A DNA stretch of 64,000 bases from Deinococcus aerius (lineage in GTDB: Bacteria > Deinococcota > Deinococci > Deinococcales > Deinococcaceae), in contig NZ_BFAG01000019.1 of NCBI RefSeq assembly GCF_002897375.1, positions 7,858 through 71,857 on the forward strand. Reading direction: 5' to 3'. The position numbers were made by a program, and so were the translations under genes. Below are positions 21,955 through 33,342 of the stretch, one piece after another. The stretch's first letter is position 1. Each line of letters opens with the position of its first letter. The notes below the pieces were generated by a model. The model did no database searches, was not told where the DNA came from, and worked only from the letters and a program-made list of their open reading frames with translations.

Positions 21955-24125
21955 TGAATAAGCGCCTCACCCTCGTCAGCCTGAGTGCGGGTCTGCTGCT
22001 CGCGGCCTGCGGCACCGCGCCCCGCACCGACGCGACCAGCGGCCCGTCCCCCGACACCGCGGCCTCCCTCCGCCAGGAACTGGGCAGCAAGGCCCGGCTC
22101 AGCGCCGTCCTGGGCCAGACCCTGCCGGACGCGGCTGCCCTCGCCAAGACCGGCAATGAGGGCGACACCACCCAGGAACTCGTGGTCGGCTACGGGGACC
22201 GCGCCTTCGTGGACCGCCTCGCCGCCCACCTGGGGGCGCAGGTCCGGGACGACCTCCCCCAGCTCCGGCTGGCCCTGCTCGTGCTGCCCGAGAACCTCAG
22301 CGTGAAGCGCGCGGCGGCGGTGCTGATGAGCCGCCCGGTGAGCGGCCTGCGCTACGCCGAGGCCAACGGCCACGCGGGCGAGCTGCCCAAGGTGATCCGG
22401 GGCGGAAGTCTGAGCAGCCAGAGCCTCACGCCCCAGGCCGACAGCGACCCCCTGAGCGTCAAGCAGTGGTGGATCAGGCAGATCCAGGCCGATCAGGTGC
22501 GCGGCATCTCGACCGGCGCGGGCGTGATCGTCGGCGTGATCGACGACGACTTCGACCGCCTGCACGAGGACCTCAAGGCCCCCGGCAAGATCGTGACGGG
22601 CTACGACACGAGCAACGGCAAGGAACTCACGCCCGACATGCCCCTGACCAGCGGGGATCACGGCAGCGGCTCGGCGGGCACCATTGCCGAGCGCCTCGGC
22701 AACGGGGTGGGCGGCGCGGGCGTTGCACCCGACGCGATCCTGATGCCCATCCGCATCTTCACCGAGAAGGGCTACACCACCGACTTCGGCGTCGCCAAGG
22801 GCTTCGTGTACGCCGTGGACCACGGGGCACGGGTGCTGAACAACTCCTGGGGCGGCGGCGGCTACACCCAGGTGATCAAGGACGCGGTGGACTACGCCCT
22901 GAGCAAGAAGGTGGTGGTCGTCGGCTCGGCGGGCAACGACCACGCGAACCAGTTCAACGGCCCGGGCTCGTTCACCGGAGTGATCAATGTCGGCGCGAGC
23001 GCGGGCGACGACATGAAGGCCGACTTCAGCAACCTGGGGCCGCAGGTCGACCTCTACGCGCCCGGTGAAAACGGCCTGACGACCTACATCGACGAGACCC
23101 TGACGACCCCCCGCGAGTCGCGCTACGGCCTCTTCAGCGGTACCAGCATGGCGGCCCCGGTCGTGTCGGGCGCGGCGGCGCTGCTGCTGCAACTGAACAA
23201 GGACCTCACCCCCTACCAGATCAAGGAACTGCTCGCCCGCACCGGCGACCCCATGAAGGACCCGCGCACCCAGGGCTTCAACCGGGTGAACGTCAAGTCG
23301 GCGCTGGCGGCCCTCCAGGCCGGGCAGATTCCGGCGGACGGCGGCGCGGTGGAGGTGCAGGTCGTCGACATCTCCGAGGGCTCGCCCATCTCGGGCACGG
23401 ACGTGATCCTCACGCCCCTGGACGGGCAGAACAAGGGCCTGAACTACTTCGGGCGCACGGGCAACGGCCAACTGGAGGACACGGTCAACCAGGGCAAGGA
23501 CCCCAAGGCGCGGGTTCAGTTCTCCGGCGTGGCCCGCTTCTTCGGCGTCGAGCCGGGCCGCTACCGCGTGAGCGTGGCCGGACCCAGCGTGAACGAGTGG
23601 GGCGGCACCCGCGACAGCATCCTGGGCGAGATCACCGTGGCGTCCGGCGGGAAGCCCCTGAGCCTCAACTACGCCCACCAGGTGGACTTCTACGAGTACA
23701 GCGTCGTGAACAAGACGCTCCAGCGCAACAACAGCCAGGCGACCGCGACTGACCTCACGGGCATCCCGACGGCGGCCTTTGCGGACGGCCTGCTCTTCGG
23801 CGGCGCCTTCGACAGCGAGAACTTCGTGTACGCCGACCCAGTTACGGGACCCGACGTGGACTACCTGAAGTTCACCGTCGGTGCCGGGCAGACGCTGACG
23901 GTGGAGGGCTACGCGGCCCTGCTGGGGTCGAAGGCCAACGTGAAGGTGGACCTCCTGAACGCCAGCGGCGCGGTCGTGGCGGCGGGCAAGGCGGTCGCGG
24001 GCGCGGTGGACAGCCTCGCCAGCTTCAAGGCGCCCACCGCCGGGGTCTACACCGTCCGCTTCACCAACACGACGCCGAACGAGGGGCTGGGGGCGTTCTA
24101 CACCAGCGTCGTGACGATCAAGTAA
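21954..24125 (+). CDS. Subtilisin-like (S8) serine protease, lipoprotein
   Basis: A 723-residue exported protease. Lipobox LLAAC (Cys19) anchors it to a membrane. Residues ~75-140 resemble an inhibitor-type propeptide (ELVVGYGDRAFVDRLAAHLGA, SGLRYAEANG). The S8 domain has Asp197 (VIVGVIDDDF), His236 (GDHGSGSAG), Asn328 (GSAGNDHAN) and Ser398 (SGTSMAAPVVSG), all in place. The C-terminal ~300 residues hold a carboxypeptidase-regulatory-like segment (~450-540) and a PPC-type beta domain (~600-723). Cell-surface protein turnover is a fair inference. It is co-translated with the upstream lipoprotein. Confidence 0.92.
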   Translation: MNKRLTLVSLSAGLLLAACGTAPRTDATSGPSPDTAASLRQELGSKARLSAVLGQTLPDAAALAKTGNEGDTTQELVVGYGDRAFVDRLAAHLGAQVRDDLPQLRLALLVLPENLSVKRAAAVLMSRPVSGLRYAEANGHAGELPKVIRGGSLSSQSLTPQADSDPLSVKQWWIRQIQADQVRGISTGAGVIVGVIDDDFDRLHEDLKAPGKIVTGYDTSNGKELTPDMPLTSGDHGSGSAGTIAERLGNGVGGAGVAPDAILMPIRIFTEKGYTTDFGVAKGFVYAVDHGARVLNNSWGGGGYTQVIKDAVDYALSKKVVVVGSAGNDHANQFNGPGSFTGVINVGASAGDDMKADFSNLGPQVDLYAPGENGLTTYIDETLTTPRESRYGLFSGTSMAAPVVSGAAALLLQLNKDLTPYQIKELLARTGDPMKDPRTQGFNRVNVKSALAALQAGQIPADGGAVEVQVVDISEGSPISGTDVILTPLDGQNKGLNYFGRTGNGQLEDTVNQGKDPKARVQFSGVARFFGVEPGRYRVSVAGPSVNEWGGTRDSILGEITVASGGKPLSLNYAHQVDFYEYSVVNKTLQRNNSQATATDLTGIPTAAFADGLLFGGAFDSENFVYADPVTGPDVDYLKFTVGAGQTLTVEGYAALLGSKANVKVDLLNASGAVVAAGKAVAGAVDSLASFKAPTAGVYTVRFTNTTPNEGLGAFYTSVVTIK

Positions 24126-24283
24126 TTCAGGGAGCGAGTGAGTGGGGCGGGGGCCGCGGCTTCCGCCCCCTCGCCTGGGTTCGGGAACCCCCCAGTGGGT
24201 CCCGGGTGATCCCCCACCGTCCTGCCAGCTGAAAGAAAACTCCGCGGGCCATGAGGATTTCCTAATGAGGAGGTGGGGAATTC

Positions 24284-24312
24284 TTGCGCTCCGTAAAGGT
24301 GACCGATATGAT
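24284..24312 (+). promoter_or_regulatory. Promoter of second lipoprotein/S8 protease module
   Basis: TTGCGC (24284-24289), 17 bases, TATGAT (24307-24312), in a duplicated context (ATGAGGAGGTGGGGAATTC before, ACCGGA after). The leader up to ATG 24421 again ends CCAAGGAGnCC(A/T)CATGAAACCACA. Confidence 0.7.
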
Positions 24313-24420
24313 GCCCCTGACCGGAAAAGCGTCCAAGACGGCTTGGGCCACTGCTCTCTCCCTCTCAGCGTCACGGGTTCGCCGTGAGGCTGGCTGTCAT
24401 CCGGTATCCAAGGAGCCCTC

Positions 24421-26460
24421 ATGAAACCACACCGCACCCTGCCCCTCGCGCTGCTTACCGGCCTGCTGCTGTCCGCCTGTGGCGGAGGCGGCACCCCCGA
24501 CGGCACCAAGCCCACCATCTCCCTGGACGCCACGCTGAACCTCGCCTCCCGGACAGTGGCGCTCAAGGCCGACGCCAAGGATGACGTGGGCGTGACGAAG
24601 GTGACCTTCTACCGGGGCACTGCCGTGATCAAGGAGGACACCGAGGCGCCCTACGACGCGACGGCGACCCTCGCCTCCGGGGACAGCGGCCCGGTCACCT
24701 TCCGGGCGGTGGCGACTGACGCGGCCGGGAACACGGCTGAGGCCACCGACACGGTGAACGTCCCCACGGGCACGGGCTCCATCCAGGGCACCGTCGTGGA
24801 CCAGAACATCGGGGCGCCGGTGGCGGGGAGCACGGTCACCCTTTTCCAGAACGGGACCGAGCTGGGCAGCGTGACGACCGGGGCGGACGGCTCCTTCACC
24901 GTGCCTGGCCTCGCGGCGGGCACCTATGACCTCAAGGCCCGCAAGGCGGGGATGGCGGGCAGCGACGTGTACGGGCTCGTGGTGGGCGCGAATGCCACGT
25001 CCGTCAAGCTCGTGCAGCGCCCGGCTTTCGAGACCTCGGCGACGACCGACCCGGCCAAGCTGATCCTGACCCGCGCGGACGGCACCACCCCGCTGGCGGG
25101 CGCCACCTTCACGAACGGGGTGGACTTCCGCATCCGGTCGGCCGAGGACTCCAACCACGTGGGGCCGGTGCGAATCGTGTACGCGCAGCTCGGGCGCACG
25201 CCGGGCTCGGCAGTGGTGACGGCCTCGGCGACGGCGAACAACTGGAACTTCTCGCCGAAGCAGGATGAGCCGAGAAAGGTGGACTCGGGCGCGGTGACCC
25301 TGCCCAACGACGCCTCGCCCAACTTCATCGCGGGCTTCGGCAGCGCGGCGGGCGAGACGGTCTACCTCGAAGTCCTCGCGGTGGACTACAACTACAACTA
25401 CGCGCGCTACATCGTGCCCATCAAGCTCATCAACACGAACGGCGCGGCGGCGAACACGGTGGAGGCGCCGACCCTGGCGACGGCCACCGCCTTTACCCTC
25501 AAGCAGGAGGGCTCGTGGACCACGCCGTACCAGGCGCCCGGCAGCCAGGCGGGCACGCCCGTCGCGGACGCGGCCCCCAACGGCTCGGGGGTGTTCGTGG
25601 AGGTGCGCTGGTGCTACACGAACACGGCAGGGGCGGCCAAACCCTTCGCCTTCGACATCGAGCGCTCGGAGGACGGCACGACCTTCACCAAGGTGGGCAC
25701 GGTGGGCGGGGGCGCGAACGCCGACTGCTCGGCCACCAACCAGGCCGCCCGGCCCTTCAACTTCCGCGACACGAGCGCCGCGCTGACGGTCGGCAAGACC
25801 TTTACCTACCGGGTGATCGCGCGCGGGGCGAATGCGGCGGCGAGCAACACGACCAAGACCACGCCGCTGGCCCAGTTCACCCCGCAGTTTGTGGCCCCCG
25901 CCGATGAGACGACCGGCGTGTCGCTGACCCCCACCCTGGTCTGGAGCGGCAACCAGATCGCCATCGGGGCGGACGGGGCGGGCTACAACCTGCGCCTGCG
26001 CGACCTGTACAGCCTGAGCGGCTACAACCTGCCCGGCGCCTCCGCCAACGCCCTGATCCGGGTGGAGGAGGGCACGGGCGACGCGGGCAACAAGGTCCCG
26101 GCGGGTCAGGCCCTGGTGTTCCTGTCGTCGGGCGCGGTCCTGACCAAGCCTGCCAGCGCCGGGCTCGTCCTGACCGACACGGCGGGGGTCTACGCGGCGG
26201 CCAAGCCAAATTTCGCCCCGGTGGACACAGCGGCGCACACCGTCAGCCTGCCCCTCAACCTGCTGACAGGCGCCTCGCTTCAGCCGCTACGGCCCTACAA
26301 GTGGGAGCTGTACTCGGGCTTCGCGTACAAGTACGCGCCGACCGAGGGGGGCCGCGTCTCGGCCTACTCGGTCTACACCTGGCCTGACAGCACGGTGGCG
26401 CCCATCTTCCAGACGCGCCCCGTGAACATCAACTGGGACTTCATCACCGCCGCCCAGTAG
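24421..26460 (+). CDS. Lipoprotein with Ig-like and carboxypeptidase-regulatory-like domains (paralogue)
   Basis: A 679-residue protein. The first 24 residues (MKPHRTLPLALLTGLLLSAC then GGGG) differ from the 20320 gene at one position, so Cys20 is lipidated. Residues ~30-115 form an Ig-like bacterial domain (KPTISLDATLNLASRTVALKADAKDD, FRAVATDAAGNTAEATDTV), 120-200 a CarboxypepD_reg domain (IQGTVVDQNIGAPVAGSTVTL, GSFTVPGLAAGTYDLKARKAG), and the rest FnIII-like sandwiches sharing order with the first copy. No catalytic motif. It is followed after 58 bases by the second S8 protease, so the pair is a duplicated and diverged module. Confidence 0.8.
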   Translation: MKPHRTLPLALLTGLLLSACGGGGTPDGTKPTISLDATLNLASRTVALKADAKDDVGVTKVTFYRGTAVIKEDTEAPYDATATLASGDSGPVTFRAVATDAAGNTAEATDTVNVPTGTGSIQGTVVDQNIGAPVAGSTVTLFQNGTELGSVTTGADGSFTVPGLAAGTYDLKARKAGMAGSDVYGLVVGANATSVKLVQRPAFETSATTDPAKLILTRADGTTPLAGATFTNGVDFRIRSAEDSNHVGPVRIVYAQLGRTPGSAVVTASATANNWNFSPKQDEPRKVDSGAVTLPNDASPNFIAGFGSAAGETVYLEVLAVDYNYNYARYIVPIKLINTNGAAANTVEAPTLATATAFTLKQEGSWTTPYQAPGSQAGTPVADAAPNGSGVFVEVRWCYTNTAGAAKPFAFDIERSEDGTTFTKVGTVGGGANADCSATNQAARPFNFRDTSAALTVGKTFTYRVIARGANAAASNTTKTTPLAQFTPQFVAPADETTGVSLTPTLVWSGNQIAIGADGAGYNLRLRDLYSLSGYNLPGASANALIRVEEGTGDAGNKVPAGQALVFLSSGAVLTKPASAGLVLTDTAGVYAAAKPNFAPVDTAAHTVSLPLNLLTGASLQPLRPYKWELYSGFAYKYAPTEGGRVSAYSVYTWPDSTVAPIFQTRPVNINWDFITAAQ

Positions 26461-26518
26461 GCGGCCCCCCGTCCGTCCCCTTCCCGCCCCCTTTTCCTGC
26501 GTCCCGAGAGGATTTCCG

Positions 26519-28606
26519 ATGCCCAAACACTTTGCCAAGCCCCTGGGCGTGTTCGCCCTGACCGCCCTGCTCGCGGCCTGCGGCCAGCAGCGGCCCAGCA
26601 GCGTGGTCCCCGTCGCCGCCCAGCCGAGCGGTCCCGTCGCCCAGAGCGGCAAGCTGAAGTACATGCAGCACGAGCTGGTCCTCGGCTACCACGATCAGGC
26701 CAGCCTGAACCGCGCCGTGGGTATCCTTGGCGGTCAGGTCATCGCCACCATCCCCGAGATCAAGGCCGCGCTCGTCCGGGTGGACGGGGACGCCCTGAAG
26801 CTCACGCCCCGCGCCATGCGGATGGAGGGCCTGCGCTACGCCCTGCCCAACGCCGTGGTGACGGGTGAGGACCCCGCGCCCCTGAGCCCGGCAGGCCTCT
26901 CGCCCCAAGCGAACTCGGCTGACCAGTTCTTCGACGAACTGCCCCAGTACGCCCTGGACCCCCGCCACCTGAACGCCAAGGCTGCCTGGGACGCGGGCTT
27001 GACCGGCAGGGGCGTGCTCGTCGCCGTGCTCGACGATCCGGGCGACGTGTCGCACCCCGACCTCGCGCCCAACTGGGCGGGCAAGGCGTACAACCCGTTC
27101 CTGAACAAGGTCTACACGGACGCCAAGGAATGGGTCGACGCCTCCAAGAGCAACTTCGCCTCGCACGGCACCTTCGTGGCGTCGAGCATCGTGGCTGCCG
27201 ACGACGGCAAGGGCATCGTGGGCGTGGCGCCCGGGGCCAAGTTCATGCCGGTCGTGATCAACCCCGCCGCGAAGACCGAGAACGAGTTCTACTCCTCCTT
27301 CTACATCGCGGCGGGCGCCGTGTGGGCCACCAACAACGGCGCGCGGGTGCTGAACAACTCCTGGGGCGGCGGCACGTCCTTCGGGGCGGTCAAGGACGCC
27401 TTCGACTACGCCATGAGCAACGGCACCGCCGTGGTCGCCTCCATGGGCAACTCCTACCACGACGAGTTCCAGTACCCGGCGGCGCTGCCCGGCGTGATCG
27501 CCTCGGGCGCGCTCGACGGCAGCAACCGCAAGGTCACCTTCTCGACCACCGGGCGCCACATCTCCTCCTCGGCCCCCGGCCAGGACACCATGCTCGCCAA
27601 CCCGACCTGGATGGGCGGCGGGCACAGGCTGATCTCGGGCACCTCCTTCTCGTCGCCGTACACGGCGGGCGTCGCCGCGCTGGTGTACGGGAAGTGCCCC
27701 GCCGCCACCCCCTACCAGGTGCGCCGCGTGCTGGAGATGACCGCCAACGGCTCCATCGGCTCGAACCCGGGCGGTTTCGACCGCGACACGGGCTGGGGGG
27801 CGCTGAACGCGGGCAACGTCGCCAAGATGCTGACCTCGTGCGACGCCCTGCCCGCCAAGGGCGCGAACGTGCAGGTCAACGTGTCGTACGTGAATGGCAG
27901 CGGCACCCAGCCGGGCATCCTGGCCGACGTGATGCTGCGCGGCCAGGGCTTCCGCGCCGGGGCGACCGACGATCCCACCCCGCTGTACCTGAGCACCACC
28001 GACGCCGACGGCAACGCGAACTTCGCGGAGATCGCGCCCGGCACCTACGACGTGTACGTGGCGGGCGCCGATCTGGGCCTGACGGGCGGGGTCACCGAGG
28101 ACCGCGGCACCTTTGTCGGCACCCTGACCGCCACCAGCGGCTCGACCTACTACAGCCCCGACCACAAGCGCGTGCTCCTGAACGCCGCCTTCCTCGACCT
28201 CAACCCGGTCGACCCCTACGAGCCCAACGACAGCCCCGCCGACGCGAAGCCCATCGCGTACGGCGAGACGACCCAGACGGCCTACATCTACGGGCAGCCG
28301 CAGGACTTCGACTTCTTCAAGTTCACGGCGGCCGCGGGCGATCAGATCAAGGCCGACGTGCTCGCGGCGGGGCAACTCGGCGGCGCGCTCGACTCGTTCC
28401 TGTACCTGATCGGCCCGGACGGCAAGGTGCTGGCGCAGAACGACGACCGGGGCACCCCCCGCATCGACTCGGACTCCGAGATCACCTACACGGTGCCTGC
28501 CGCCGGGACCTACTACCTGGCGGTGACGAGCTACACCATCTCGGAGGGTGGGGACGACAACAACCCCTTCAACAAGTACCAACTGAAGCTGAACAAGACC
28601 AACTGA
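26519..28606 (+). CDS. Subtilisin-like (S8) serine protease, lipoprotein, with PPC domain
   Basis: A 695-residue protease. Lipobox ALLAAC (Cys21); propeptide-like part about 50-115 ([21 protein letters not shown]). Catalytic residues are Asp172 ([17 protein letters not shown]), His216 ([12 protein letters not shown]), Asn311 ([10 protein letters not shown]) and Ser376 ([13 protein letters not shown]). Residues ~440-540 resemble CarboxypepD_reg, and ~565-690 are a clear pre-peptidase C-terminal (PPC) domain beginning [23 protein letters not shown] Shine-Dalgarno precedes the ATG. Same architecture as the 21954 protease but substantially diverged. Confidence 0.92.
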   Translation: MPKHFAKPLGVFALTALLAACGQQRPSSVVPVAAQPSGPVAQSGKLKYMQHELVLGYHDQASLNRAVGILGGQVIATIPEIKAALVRVDGDALKLTPRAMRMEGLRYALPNAVVTGEDPAPLSPAGLSPQANSADQFFDELPQYALDPRHLNAKAAWDAGLTGRGVLVAVLDDPGDVSHPDLAPNWAGKAYNPFLNKVYTDAKEWVDASKSNFASHGTFVASSIVAADDGKGIVGVAPGAKFMPVVINPAAKTENEFYSSFYIAAGAVWATNNGARVLNNSWGGGTSFGAVKDAFDYAMSNGTAVVASMGNSYHDEFQYPAALPGVIASGALDGSNRKVTFSTTGRHISSSAPGQDTMLANPTWMGGGHRLISGTSFSSPYTAGVAALVYGKCPAATPYQVRRVLEMTANGSIGSNPGGFDRDTGWGALNAGNVAKMLTSCDALPAKGANVQVNVSYVNGSGTQPGILADVMLRGQGFRAGATDDPTPLYLSTTDADGNANFAEIAPGTYDVYVAGADLGLTGGVTEDRGTFVGTLTATSGSTYYSPDHKRVLLNAAFLDLNPVDPYEPNDSPADAKPIAYGETTQTAYIYGQPQDFDFFKFTAAAGDQIKADVLAAGQLGGALDSFLYLIGPDGKVLAQNDDRGTPRIDSDSEITYTVPAAGTYYLAVTSYTISEGGDDNNPFNKYQLKLNKTN

Positions 28607-28619
28607 GCCCCAATAGAAC

Positions 28620-28652
28620 GGAGCCCCGCCGAGGTCAATTCGGCGGGGCTCC
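28620..28652. terminator. Bidirectional terminator between S8 protease and cmk
   Basis: A perfect 13-bp stem, GGAGCCCCGCCGA (28620-28632) with TCGGCGGGGCTCC (28640-28652), between two convergent genes; GCTTTGG follows on the plus strand and GTTCTATTGGG on the minus strand. Confidence 0.75.
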
Positions 28653-28673
28653 GCTTTGGAGTCCTGCTCCTGG

Positions 28674-29316
<643 letters not shown>

Positions 29317-29386
29317 GAGATGGGCCGGGAGAGATGCCCCTCTTGAGGCGGAAGTGTCCCTCACCCGGTCCCGCTAGACTGCCCCC

Positions 29387-30187
29387 GTGACCAAGCCCGC
29401 CCCCCTCCTCCTGACCGCCCTCCTCGCCCTGACCGCCTGCCAGAAAAAGGCCGACGCCAACGCCCAGACGAACACCGACCCGGCCGCGACCGACACCAGC
29501 AAGACCGAGACGCAGACGGACGCTGCCAAGACGGACAGCAGCAGTACCGGCGCGAGCAAGCCCGCGACCGTCACCACCCCCGGCCCCATCCCCTCGGGCT
29601 ACACCCAGGTGCCCTTCCTGACCGACCAGCCGGTGCGCGAGTTCAAGTCCGAACCCGCCCTGAACCTTCAGGACGGCAAGGACTACTACGCGCTGATCGA
29701 CACCGACAAGGGCCAGATTCTCGCCGACCTGTACGAGCAGGAAACCCCGGTGACGGTGAACAACTTCGTGTTCCTCGCGCGCAACCACTTCTTCGACGGC
29801 ATCCGCTTCCACCGCGTCATCCAGGACTTCATGGCGCAGACGGGTGACCCCAAGAGCGTGGACGACAGCAAGAAGGACGAGTGGGGCACGGGCGGCCCCG
29901 GGTACAGCTTCGCCGACGAGTTCCGCACGCAGCTCACCTTCAACAGCTCCGGCATCCTGGCGATGGCGAACAGCGGCCCGGCGACGAACGGCTCCCAGTT
30001 CTTCATCACCTTTGCGCCCACCGACTTCCTGAACGGCAAGCACACCATCTTCGGCAAGGTCGTGAGCGGGGACGACGTGATGGGCAAGCTGACCCGCACC
30101 GCCGACACCAGCGGCGGCCAGGAGGCGCCCATCGCGGGTGCGGTGCCCGACAAGATCCTGACCGTGCGGATTCTGACGAAGGGCTGA
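29387..30187 (+). CDS. Peptidyl-prolyl cis-trans isomerase, cyclophilin type, lipoprotein
   Basis: A 266-residue protein. Lipobox ALTAC (Cys18) and a long Ala/Thr/Lys linker (19-65) place the cyclophilin domain (~95-262) outside the cytoplasm. Signatures: [85 protein letters not shown], including the catalytic Arg in GIRFHRV. It speeds proline isomerisation in secreted proteins. GTG start with TAGACT 6 bases upstream. Followed by a strong terminator. Confidence 0.93.
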   Translation: MTKPAPLLLTALLALTACQKKADANAQTNTDPAATDTSKTETQTDAAKTDSSSTGASKPATVTTPGPIPSGYTQVPFLTDQPVREFKSEPALNLQDGKDYYALIDTDKGQILADLYEQETPVTVNNFVFLARNHFFDGIRFHRVIQDFMAQTGDPKSVDDSKKDEWGTGGPGYSFADEFRTQLTFNSSGILAMANSGPATNGSQFFITFAPTDFLNGKHTIFGKVVSGDDVMGKLTRTADTSGGQEAPIAGAVPDKILTVRILTKG

Positions 30188-30198
30188 GCAAAAAGCGG

Positions 30199-30241
30199 GC
30201 GAGGCGCCGGGAAGGCTTCGTCCCCCGGCGCCTCGCGTTGT
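30199..30241 (+). terminator. Terminator of the cyclophilin gene
   Basis: Stem GCGAGGCGCCGGG (30199-30211) with CCCGGCGCCTCGC (30224-30236), followed by GTTGTTT, 12 bases after the stop. Confidence 0.8.
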
Positions 30242-30247
30242 TTAGAG

Positions 30248-30377
30248 CATTTGACAAAAGAAAAGTTGTCATCCTGAGCGCAGCGAAGGGTCTAGACACG
30301 GGGTCCGGGGAGGCTTCGCGGAATTTACCCTTGAGCGGAGCGAGGGGCTCGGCGTGGCGGGGTTCTTCCGTCAAATG
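30248..30377. repeat. GTCATCCTGAGCG-type intergenic repeat with terminal inverted repeats
   Basis: GTCATCCTGAGCGCAGCGAAGGGTC (30268 on, read in parts) matches the start of the element at 32194-32256. The whole block is bounded by CATTTGAC (30248-30255) and its inverse GTCAAATG (30370-30377), like a small non-autonomous element. Its right end supplies the stop codon of the minus-strand gene at 30371. Confidence 0.55.
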
Positions 30378-30814
30378 CCCTGGCGCAGGGCCTGCCGCAG
30401 TCCCTCCGGGTCGTCCGTGCCGATCAGGATGCGCCGACCGTCGCCCAGCCCGATCACCAGGGCGTCGCCTCCCGCGATGCGGTACAGCCAGCTGTCCGGG
30501 AGCAGGCGAATCCCGATGCCCGCGAGGGGTCCGACCGGCATCTCACCGAGAACGACCATCCCGGCGCGGGGAAAGCGGGCGCGGCCGAGGCCCAGGCCGA
30601 ACCCCAGCCGCAACTCCTCCTCCGTCACTTCCACCGTCAGGCGGCCCAGGAACGCGACGACCAGGCCGAAGACCCCGAGCGGCAGGATGAGCGCGGCATT
30701 CGCCCCGTTGGCCTCGCCCGTCCCCATCAGCAGGAGCAGGGTGGCGCTGAAAAAGGCCGCGTGGAACCAGGCGAGGCCGGGTTGCGACTGGGTGTGGCGG
30801 TAGATGGGGGACAC
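30371..30814 (-). CDS. Membrane protein with PH-like domain, unknown function
   Basis: A 147-residue protein with two hydrophobic helices near the N-terminus ([19 protein letters not shown] and [16 protein letters not shown]) and a C-terminal ~85 residues with beta-rich bPH2/PH-like character ([15 protein letters not shown]..., [28 protein letters not shown]). Such proteins have no assigned biochemical role. It lies 22 bases below obgE in the same direction and is probably co-transcribed with that gene. Confidence 0.65.
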   Translation of the reverse strand: MSPIYRHTQSQPGLAWFHAAFFSATLLLLMGTGEANGANAALILPLGVFGLVVAFLGRLTVEVTEEELRLGFGLGLGRARFPRAGMVVLGEMPVGPLAGIGIRLLPDSWLYRIAGGDALVIGLGDGRRILIGTDDPEGLRQALRQGI

Positions 30815-30836
30815 GGCGGCACCTCGCCGGTCCAGG

Positions 30837-32138
<1,302 letters not shown>

Positions 32139-32193
32139 AAATGCACTTCCTTTTTATCCAGGTTTCCCCCACGAGTCAGGGAGAGGGGCGCTG

Positions 32194-32256
32194 GTCATCC
32201 TGAACGAAGTGAAGGGTCCCGCCTTCTGGGGGACGTTCCGCCGCGCTCAGCATGAC
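32194..32256. repeat. GTCATCCTGAACG intergenic repeat
   Basis: A ~63-bp element between obgE and rpmA with inverted ends: GTCATCCTGAACG at the left and CGCTCAGCATGAC at the right. The left end is shared with the element at 30268. Elements of this type are widespread in many bacterial genomes. Confidence 0.6.
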
Positions 32257-32310
32257 AGTTTCTTCCCGTTCTCCCTGAAAGGGACCTCGCGTTGGCCTTG
32301 ACCCGACCCT

Positions 32311-32349
32311 AAAAAAGCACGCCCCGCCCCGTATCCGGGCAGGGCGTGC
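32311..32349 (-). terminator. Terminator of rplU-rpmA
   Basis: Minus-strand stem GCACGCCC...GGGCGTGC (32349-32317) with GC-rich inner pairing, followed by six T (32316-32311). Confidence 0.85.
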
Positions 32350-32375
32350 CGCAGCGCAGCCTTGAGTGGGCCGTC

Positions 32376-32660
32376 TCAGTCGGCGGCGACTTCGGTGCTG
32401 GCCGGAGCCACCGTCTCGACGCTGATGAAGCGCCCGCGCTCGCCGCGGTTGGTGAAGACGACCTTGCCGTCCACCAGGGCGAAGAGGGTATGGTCGCGGC
32501 CCATGCCGACGCCCTGACCCGCCTTGAACTTCGTGCCGCGCTGGCGGACCAGGATGTTCCCGGCGACGACCTTCTCGCCGCCGAACTTCTTCACGCCCAG
32601 GTACTTGGGATTGCTGTCGCGTCCGTTCTTGGACGAACCCACGCCTTTCTTGTGTGCCAT
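32376..32660 (-). CDS. rpmA: 50S ribosomal protein L27
   Basis: A 94-residue ribosomal protein whose N-terminal tail reaches the peptidyl transferase centre. It begins [29 protein letters not shown], directly with the mature AHKKG sequence and no cleavable extension. The last ~10 residues ([10 protein letters not shown]) are a lineage-specific tail. It is 15 bases after rplU, with GAGAGGTGA as Shine-Dalgarno. Confidence 0.97.
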   Translation of the reverse strand: MAHKKGVGSSKNGRDSNPKYLGVKKFGGEKVVAGNILVRQRGTKFKAGQGVGMGRDHTLFALVDGKVVFTNRGERGRFISVETVAPASTEVAAD

Positions 32661-32675
32661 GTCAGTTCACCTCTC

Positions 32676-32975
32676 TCAGGCAATGCTCGTGATGCGGATG
32701 GCGGTGTAGTTCTGCCGGTGGCCGTTGCGGCGGCGGTACTGGATGCCGCTCTTGTACTTGCGAATGTAGATCTTGGGGCCGCGGCCGTGCTCGACGACCT
32801 CGGCGGTCACGGTGAAGCGCGCGGCCTCGTCGCCCAGCAGCGTGTGCCCGCCGCCGATCAGCAGGGGCTTGAGTTGAAGCTGGTCGCCCGCCTCGCCGGG
32901 GAGGCTCTCGACGCGCACCACGTCGCCCTGCTGCACGCGGTACTGCTTGCCGCCGCTCTGAATGATCGCAAACAT
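32676..32975 (-). CDS. rplU: 50S ribosomal protein L21
   Basis: A 99-residue 23S rRNA-binding protein: [25 protein letters not shown] at the N-terminus, [28 protein letters not shown] at the C-terminus. AGGAGGATTGAAGAG before ATG 32975 fixes the start; the longer open frame upstream is leader sequence. First gene of rplU-rpmA, preceded by a long structured leader. Confidence 0.96.
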   Translation of the reverse strand: MFAIIQSGGKQYRVQQGDVVRVESLPGEAGDQLQLKPLLIGGGHTLLGDEAARFTVTAEVVEHGRGPKIYIRKYKSGIQYRRRNGHRQNYTAIRITSIA

Positions 32976-33287
32976 CTCTTCAATCCTCCTGCCATGCTGC
33001 CCGGAAACGCTGCCCGGGCAGAGGCCAAGCTCGCCCCGGGGGCGAGTCACCAGTGAAAGAGGGTAGCACAGGGCCGGGGGTTAGGCCAAACGCGAACGCG
33101 CCCGAACCGACTGTGTCCCAAAAGGGGAACCGGAACGAGCAGAAAGCATCACCCACCCCGCCTTGCAGGGCGTTTTCTCGGTGATGTGCCGTTCCTCTTC
33201 CTCGCGTGTCCTCGCGGTACACGCCTGCTCACCCGGGGATGAGCCGCCTGCCTGATAACCTCCGGGGCCGGGCATAGGCCCGTCGCC
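32976..33287 (-). promoter_or_regulatory. Long structured 5' leader of rplU
   Basis: No gene is present here. If transcription starts near 33287, the leader is ~310 bases. Between about 33210 and 33125 it can fold with GGAACG pairing CGTTCC and CACATCACC pairing GGTGATG around an inner hairpin (CGCC-N6-GGCG), followed by CCC-N5-GGG. This could be an autoregulatory ribosomal-protein leader; no known L21 leader class is recognised. Confidence 0.35.
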
Positions 33288-33294
33288 ACCCCAG

Positions 33295-33324
33295 AGTCTA
33301 GCATCCCGGAACCTTCCATCCCAA
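33295..33324 (-). promoter_or_regulatory. Candidate promoter of rplU-rpmA
   Basis: Leftward TTGGGA (33324-33319), 18 bases, TAGACT (33300-33295). The -35 is imperfect; no better candidate is seen nearer to rplU. Confidence 0.45.
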
Positions 33325-33342
33325 CGGGACGTATTCCCCGGC

